Assembly (NCBI GenBank): GCA_035570495.1
Contig: DATMLO010000085.1
Span: 1-17,297 of the forward strand
Origin: DATARH01 sp035570495
GTDB taxonomy: Bacteria > Pseudomonadota > Alphaproteobacteria > ATCC43930 > CGMCC-115725
Length of the DNA: 17,297 bases
Reading direction: 5' to 3'
Shown here: positions 13,363-17,297 of the stretch, piece by piece
How positions within the stretch are numbered: the first letter of the stretch is position 1
Layout: each line of letters starts with the position of its first letter
The notes under the pieces: model-generated
Databases searched by the model: none
What the model was told of the DNA's origin: nothing
Seen by the model: only the letters and a program-made list of their open reading frames with translations
Position numbers and translations under genes: made by a program

Positions 13363-15477
13363 CTAAGGCATCGCCTTCTGCGCCTTGGCTTCCTTGAGCG
13401 GCGTGCCGGCGGCGGCGAGGTCGCGTAGGTAGTCGGAGGGGCGCCAGCGGTCGCCGAATTGCTGGTGCCAGTTCGCGATCTGGTTGTAGACCTCGCGCAC
13501 GCCGATCGTGTCGGCCCAGTACATCAGCCCGCCGCGATAGCGCGGGAAGCCAAAGCCCGCGAGCCACATCACGTCGACATCGCTGGCCCTGAGCGCGCAA
13601 CCCTCTTCGAGGATCTTGCAGGCCTCGTTGACCGAGGCGAACAACAGCCGCTTCAGGATCTCGTCGTCGGAAAACTCGCGCTGCGGAAAGCCGAATTCGG
13701 CCGCGGTGTCCTTGATGATCTTATGGACCTCGGGGTCGACCTGCGGGGTGCGGTCGCCGGGCGCGTATTTGTACCAGCCGGCATTGGTCTTCAGGCCGAG
13801 GCGGCCGGCCTCGACGATGCGGTCGGAGATCGGCGATTTGCGGTAGTTCGGGATTTGCGCGGCGCGGCGCTTCCTCGTGTCGTAGCCGATATCGAGGCCG
13901 GATATGTCCGACACGACAAACGGACCGACCGGATAGCCGTAATCGACCATTACCTTGTCGATTTGCTCGGGCAGCGCGCCTTCCTCGACGAGGATGCTCA
14001 TTTCCATGCTGAACGGCGCGCGGCTGCGGTTGGCGAGAAAGCCGTCGCCATTGCCGGCGAGCCCTGAGACCTTGCCGATCTTGCGACCGAGAACCATCGC
14101 GGTCGCCAGCACGTCGTTGGCGGTCTTGGTGCCTTTGACGACCTCGAACAGCTTCATGACATTGGCCGGCGCGAAGAAATGCGTGCCGGCGACGTCCTGC
14201 GGCCGCTTTGTCGCGTTGGCCATGATGTCGATGTCGATGCCCGAGGTGTTGGTGTAGAGCAGCGCGTTCGGCGGCATCACCGTGTCGAGCTTTTTCCACA
14301 CGTCCTGCTTGACGTCGATCTGCTCGAACACGGCTTCGATCACCACGTCGCAATCGGCGAGGTCATCGATGCTGTCGACAGGATGGATGCGCGCGAAGCG
14401 GCGCTCATACTCGTCCTGTGCGAGGCTGCCGCGTTTGACGCTGGTCTCGTAATTGGCCTTGATCCGCGCCATGCCGCGGTCGAGCGCTTCCTTCGAAGCA
14501 TCGGTGATCTTTACGTCGTAGCCGTTATCGGCGAACGACATCGCGATACCGCCGCCCATCGTACCGGCGCCGACGACGGCCGGGTTGTCGGTCGGGCGCA
14601 ATTGGGTACCGGCCGGGATGAAGGGGATCTTGGCGACTTCGCGCTCGGCGAAGAACGCGTAACGGAGCGACTTAGCCTCCTCGGAATTGACCTGCTCGTC
14701 AAAGAGCTTGCGTTCGAGCGCGCAGCCCTCGTCAAACGGCAGCTTGCACGACGCCTCGACAGCCTCGATGCAGGCGTAAGGCGCGCGCTGGTTGCGGGCG
14801 CGGCGGGCGATCGACTTGCGCATGTTGTCAAACAGCTCTTGCGTGCCCTCGGCGAGCTTGCCGTCGCTGTTGCGGATCACCGGCAGCGGCGTCTTGCCGG
14901 CGATCTTGCGGGCAAAGGCGATGGCGCTTTCCTTGAGCTTCCCCTCGGGCACGACCTCATCGATGACGCCGAGCTTCGCGGCTTCTTCGGCCGGGACGTG
15001 GCGGCCGGATGTGATCATTTCGAGCGCCGCCTTGGGGCCGATCAGGCGCGGCAAGCGCTGTGTGCCGCCGGCGCCGGGCAGGATGCCGATCAGGACCTCG
15101 GGCAGGCCGACCTTGGCGCTCGGCACCGCGACCCGGTAATGGCAGGCGAGCGCGGTCTCGAGGCCGCCGCCCAGCGCATAGCCGTGGATCGCCGCAACCA
15201 CCGGCTTTGGGCTCTGGTCCATCACGTCGTAATGGCGACGGGTCGGCGGCGGCGCGTTCGACTTGCCGAACTGGCGGATGTCGGCGCCGGCGATAAAGCT
15301 GCGGCCGGCGCCGATCAGCACCATCGCCTTCATCGACGCGTCGGCATTGCCCTTGTCGAGCGCGTCGACGATGCCCTGCGGCACCCCCGGCGACAGCGCG
15401 TTTACCGGCGGGTTGTCGACGGTAATGATCCCGATCTCGCCGTCCTTCTCGAAGCGGACCAGCTCGCCTTCGGCCAT
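13363..15477 (-). CDS. Bifunctional enoyl-CoA hydratase / 3-hydroxyacyl-CoA dehydrogenase (FadB/FadJ/peroxisomal MFE type)
   Basis: A 704-aa enzyme catalysing hydration of 2-enoyl-CoA and NAD-linked oxidation of the 3-hydroxyacyl-CoA in beta-oxidation. Crotonase domain, residues 1-190: oxyanion loop GAGRSFIAGADI (56-67), both catalytic glutamates E107 (GYALGGGLETAL) and E127 (GLPEVLIGILPGAGGTQ). Dehydrogenase domain: NAD-binding GAGTMGGG (303-310), TNTSGIDI (409-416), and catalytic H433/E445 in GTHFFAPANVMKLFEVVKG. C-terminal 3HCDH copies follow, ending with GFGFPRYRGGLMYWAD (641-656). All key residues are intact. The start at 15477 has GGGAG seven bases upstream and a standard N-terminus; the longer open frame is spurious. 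Length is typical of the 700-aa class. The gene follows the quinone oxidoreductase by 91 bp and the thiolase, and precedes the GatC-like/amidase pair. The thiolase is a different subclass from FadA, so this is not a classical fadBA pair. Confidence 0.93.
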   Translation of the reverse strand: MAEGELVRFEKDGEIGIITVDNPPVNALSPGVPQGIVDALDKGNADASMKAMVLIGAGRSFIAGADIRQFGKSNAPPPTRRHYDVMDQSPKPVVAAIHGYALGGGLETALACHYRVAVPSAKVGLPEVLIGILPGAGGTQRLPRLIGPKAALEMITSGRHVPAEEAAKLGVIDEVVPEGKLKESAIAFARKIAGKTPLPVIRNSDGKLAEGTQELFDNMRKSIARRARNQRAPYACIEAVEASCKLPFDEGCALERKLFDEQVNSEEAKSLRYAFFAEREVAKIPFIPAGTQLRPTDNPAVVGAGTMGGGIAMSFADNGYDVKITDASKEALDRGMARIKANYETSVKRGSLAQDEYERRFARIHPVDSIDDLADCDVVIEAVFEQIDVKQDVWKKLDTVMPPNALLYTNTSGIDIDIMANATKRPQDVAGTHFFAPANVMKLFEVVKGTKTANDVLATAMVLGRKIGKVSGLAGNGDGFLANRSRAPFSMEMSILVEEGALPEQIDKVMVDYGYPVGPFVVSDISGLDIGYDTRKRRAAQIPNYRKSPISDRIVEAGRLGLKTNAGWYKYAPGDRTPQVDPEVHKIIKDTAAEFGFPQREFSDDEILKRLLFASVNEACKILEEGCALRASDVDVMWLAGFGFPRYRGGLMYWADTIGVREVYNQIANWHQQFGDRWRPSDYLRDLAAAGTPLKEAKAQKAMP

Positions 15478-15568
15478 TTTGGACTCCCTGAGGGGATTTG
15501 GGTTGGGGGAAAGAAAACACTTCGACGCGGAGGACGCAAAAGCTTCGCGACGGCGCCCGTCGGCGGGG

Positions 15569-16522
15569 TCAGGGGACGAGCAGCAGCTTGCCAACGGTCT
15601 CGCGGTTGCGCAGGGCGTCAAACGCGCGCTTCGCCTCGGCCATCGGGTACTCGGCGTGGTAGTGCGCGGTGAGCGTTCCGTCCTGCAGCCAGCGGAAGAC
15701 GTCGGCGGCCCGGCTGCGGAGTTCCTCGGTCGTGGCGACAAACGCCATCAGCCCGGTGCGGGCCAGGTTCAGGGATCTGGGCGCCAGCAAGCGGATGTCG
15801 AGAGGCGGGACCGGTCCGGCGGTCTCGCCAAACGACACCATCGTCCCGCGCATGCGCAGGACATCCAGTCCTTTGGAAAAAGTGGTCGCGCCGACCCTGT
15901 CGTAGATCGCGTGCACGCCGTCGCCGCCAGTGAGCCGCATCACCTCGGCAGCAAAGTCGCTCTCAGCATAGTTGATGGCTTCGTCGACGCCGGAATCTCG
16001 CGCAGCGGCCGCCTTAGCCGCCGACGAGACCGTGCCGAGAACGCGCGCGTCGCGATTCTTGGCGAGGCGCGAAATCATCCGCCCGACGCCACCCGCCGCA
16101 GCGTGCACGAGGACGGTGTCGCCGGACTGCACGGCATAGGCGCTGGTGACAAGGTAATGAGCGCTGAGCCCGTTGGCGATCACACCCGACGCGAGGCGCA
16201 AGTCGACGCCGTCCGGCACCGGAACGACGCGACCGGCGGGCATAGCCACCATCTCAGCAAAGGCGCCGCGCGCGCCGCGAAAGCAAACCGCCTGGCCGAC
16301 CGCGATATCGGTGACCGCGGCGCCGACGGCGACGACACGACCGCCCGCTTCGCCACCCAGCGGCAACGGCATGTCCTCCGGCTTGGCGTTCAGCAGGGCG
16401 ACAGTGTCGATGTAGTTGATGCCAGCCGCCTCGACCCGCACCAGCACGTCACCCGGCTCGACCGTCGGCTCCGGAACCTTCGCGTAGACCAAGCCTTCCG
16501 GCCGCAGCTGCAATGCCCGCAC
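15569..16522 (-). CDS. Zinc-independent NADPH:quinone oxidoreductase / MDR-family protein
   Basis: A 317-aa medium-chain dehydrogenase/reductase of the quinone oxidoreductase subgroup. The N-terminal GroES-like domain has GINYIDTVALL (35-45), close to the QOR motif NFIDTY, and no structural or catalytic zinc cysteines. The Rossmann domain carries VLVHAAAGGVGRMISRLAKN (137-156), the family AAAGGVG pyridine-nucleotide loop. The end KRAFDALRNRETVGKLLLVP is typical. The start is GTG at 16522 with a run of six G about seven bases upstream; no in-frame alternative precedes it. Likely NADPH-dependent reduction of quinones or alpha,beta-unsaturated carbonyls in the cytoplasm. It lies 33 bp after the thiolase and upstream of the hydratase/dehydrogenase, which hints at reduction of an unsaturated intermediate of the same pathway; that link is inference. 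Confidence 0.88.
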   Translation of the reverse strand: MRALQLRPEGLVYAKVPEPTVEPGDVLVRVEAAGINYIDTVALLNAKPEDMPLPLGGEAGGRVVAVGAAVTDIAVGQAVCFRGARGAFAEMVAMPAGRVVPVPDGVDLRLASGVIANGLSAHYLVTSAYAVQSGDTVLVHAAAGGVGRMISRLAKNRDARVLGTVSSAAKAAAARDSGVDEAINYAESDFAAEVMRLTGGDGVHAIYDRVGATTFSKGLDVLRMRGTMVSFGETAGPVPPLDIRLLAPRSLNLARTGLMAFVATTEELRSRAADVFRWLQDGTLTAHYHAEYPMAEAKRAFDALRNRETVGKLLLVP

Positions 16523-16555
16523 GTTTTGCCCCCCAGCAGATCATCCAGAAACGGA

Positions 16556-17297
16556 CTACAGCGTCGCTTCCGTCCCGAGGATCACCGTCGATTGCGACGA
16601 CAGCACGCCGCCGTTGCCGTGGGCGATCGCGGTCTCGGCGCCCGCGACCTGCCGCTCGCCGCATTCGCCACGCAGCTGACGGACCGCTTCGATCAACAGG
16701 AACAGGCCGTACATGCCCGGGTGGCAATAGGAGAGCCCGCCGCCATTGGTGTTGACCGGCAGCGAGCCGCCCGGCGCGATGCGCCCGCCGGTCACGAAAC
16801 TGCCGCCCTCGCCCTTCTTGCAGAAGCCGAGGTCTTCGAGAAACAGGATCGTGTTGATCGTGAACGCGTCGTAGAGCTCGATGACGTCGATGTCCTTCGC
16901 CGCGAGGCCAGCCATCGCGTAGGCCTGCCGCCCGCTTTCGAGCGCGCCGGTGATTGTGAGGTCGGGCATCGACGAGATGTTGGCGTGGGTGATGTGCTGA
17001 CCCTGGCCCAGCACGTAGATCGGCTTCTTCTTCAAGGACTTCGCGCGGTCGGGGCTTACCAGCACGATCGCGCCGCCGCCATCGGTCACCAGGCAGATGT
17101 CGCGCACCGTGAACGGATAGCTCACCATCCGCGCGGCCAGCACCTCCTCGACCGTCAGCGGGCTTTTCTCCCAGGCGACCGGGTTCTTGAGCGCCCATTG
17201 CCGCGCGGCGACCGCGACCTCGGCCATCTGCTCGCGGGTCGTGCCGAATTCGTGCATGTGGCGCGAGGCGGCGAGCGCATAGGCGCTCGACGGCAGG
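16556..17297 (-). CDS. Thiolase family protein / acetyl-CoA acetyltransferase, C-terminal part (cut by window edge)
   Basis: The last 246 residues of a thiolase-superfamily enzyme; the start and the N-terminal catalytic Cys lie outside the window. Visible landmarks are LVTDGGGAIVLVSPDRAKSL, VIELYDAFTINTILFLEDLG, LPVNTNGGGLSYCHPGMYGL with the active-site His (codon 16721-16723), and AETAIAHGNGGVLSSQSTVI with the second motif (His codon 16619-16621). The ELYDAFTIN and NTNGGGLSYCHPG forms mark the SCP-x/acetyl-CoA acetyltransferase subgroup rather than FadA. In the last motif Ala-His replaces the Cys-x-Gly found in classical thiolases. This subgroup cleaves or processes 3-oxoacyl-CoA, often of branched or steroid-derived chains. 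First of the minus-strand run with the quinone oxidoreductase and the hydratase/dehydrogenase. Activity cannot be judged without the N-terminal half. Confidence 0.87.
   Translation of the reverse strand, partial: LPSSAYALAASRHMHEFGTTREQMAEVAVAARQWALKNPVAWEKSPLTVEEVLAARMVSYPFTVRDICLVTDGGGAIVLVSPDRAKSLKKKPIYVLGQGQHITHANISSMPDLTITGALESGRQAYAMAGLAAKDIDVIELYDAFTINTILFLEDLGFCKKGEGGSFVTGGRIAPGGSLPVNTNGGGLSYCHPGMYGLFLLIEAVRQLRGECGERQVAGAETAIAHGNGGVLSSQSTVILGTEATL

Noticed and set aside
14179..15672. A 497-codon plus-strand frame over the FadB-type gene
   Set aside because: Mirror-frame artefact of a GC-rich coding sequence; no family resemblance and no ribosome site.
15478..15741. N-terminal extension of the FadB-type protein
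   Set aside because: Would overlap the quinone oxidoreductase gene and reads as low-complexity sequence; crotonase domains normally start as at 15477.

Overview
The window reads as chromosomal DNA of a GC-rich alphaproteobacterium, probably Rhizobiales-like. The basis is the high GC content, strong GC3 coding bias that creates long antisense ORFs, a PAS_5-type protein, the small 56-aa WYRE/TAEDLE protein, and a dispersed repeat of the type that translates as VIASGTKQSR. No tRNA, rRNA, IS element, phage gene or CRISPR array was seen. Both edges cut through genes.

Layout. (a) 1-1969: an LLM-class flavin/F420-type oxidoreductase (cut at the left edge) lies downstream of a PEBP/YbhB-like gene on the minus strand. 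A second LLM-class oxidoreductase diverges from the PEBP gene, and the gap between them holds a perfect 12-bp inverted repeat. (b) 1980-4913: a large standalone STAND-type protein on the minus strand, ordered DUF4062 (TIR-like), nSTAND1 NTPase, one membrane helix, then five TPR-like repeats. It is a candidate membrane-anchored immune or signalling NTPase and the most interesting object here. (c) 5096-6930: a short MetE C-domain-like, zinc-dependent methyltransferase translationally coupled (ATGA) to an exported von Willebrand A-like DUF1194 protein. (d) 6872-9017, minus strand: a GT61 glycosyltransferase overlapping the DUF1194 tail, a small TTG-start gene missed by ATG-only ORF calling, and a PAS_5 protein. 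(e) 9126-9980: an alpha/beta hydrolase diverging from the PAS gene across an AT-rich region with two palindromes; its stop shares a CTAG with the convergent amidohydrolase at 9977-11212. (f) 11255-11725: an exported DUF2846-like protein. (g) 11733-17297, minus strand: a co-oriented catabolic run of thiolase, zinc-independent quinone oxidoreductase, FadB-type bifunctional enzyme, a small GatC-like protein and an amidase.

How the genes may work together. The thiolase and the hydratase/dehydrogenase supply the last three steps of beta-oxidation. The adjacent amidase, amidohydrolase, alpha/beta hydrolase and LLM oxidoreductases suggest a general catabolic neighbourhood for amides, esters or unusual carboxylic acids; the substrate cannot be read from the sequence. 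The STAND protein has no visible partner genes and its base composition looks like its surroundings, so it does not look freshly imported. All functional statements are from reading translations by eye; no database search was run.
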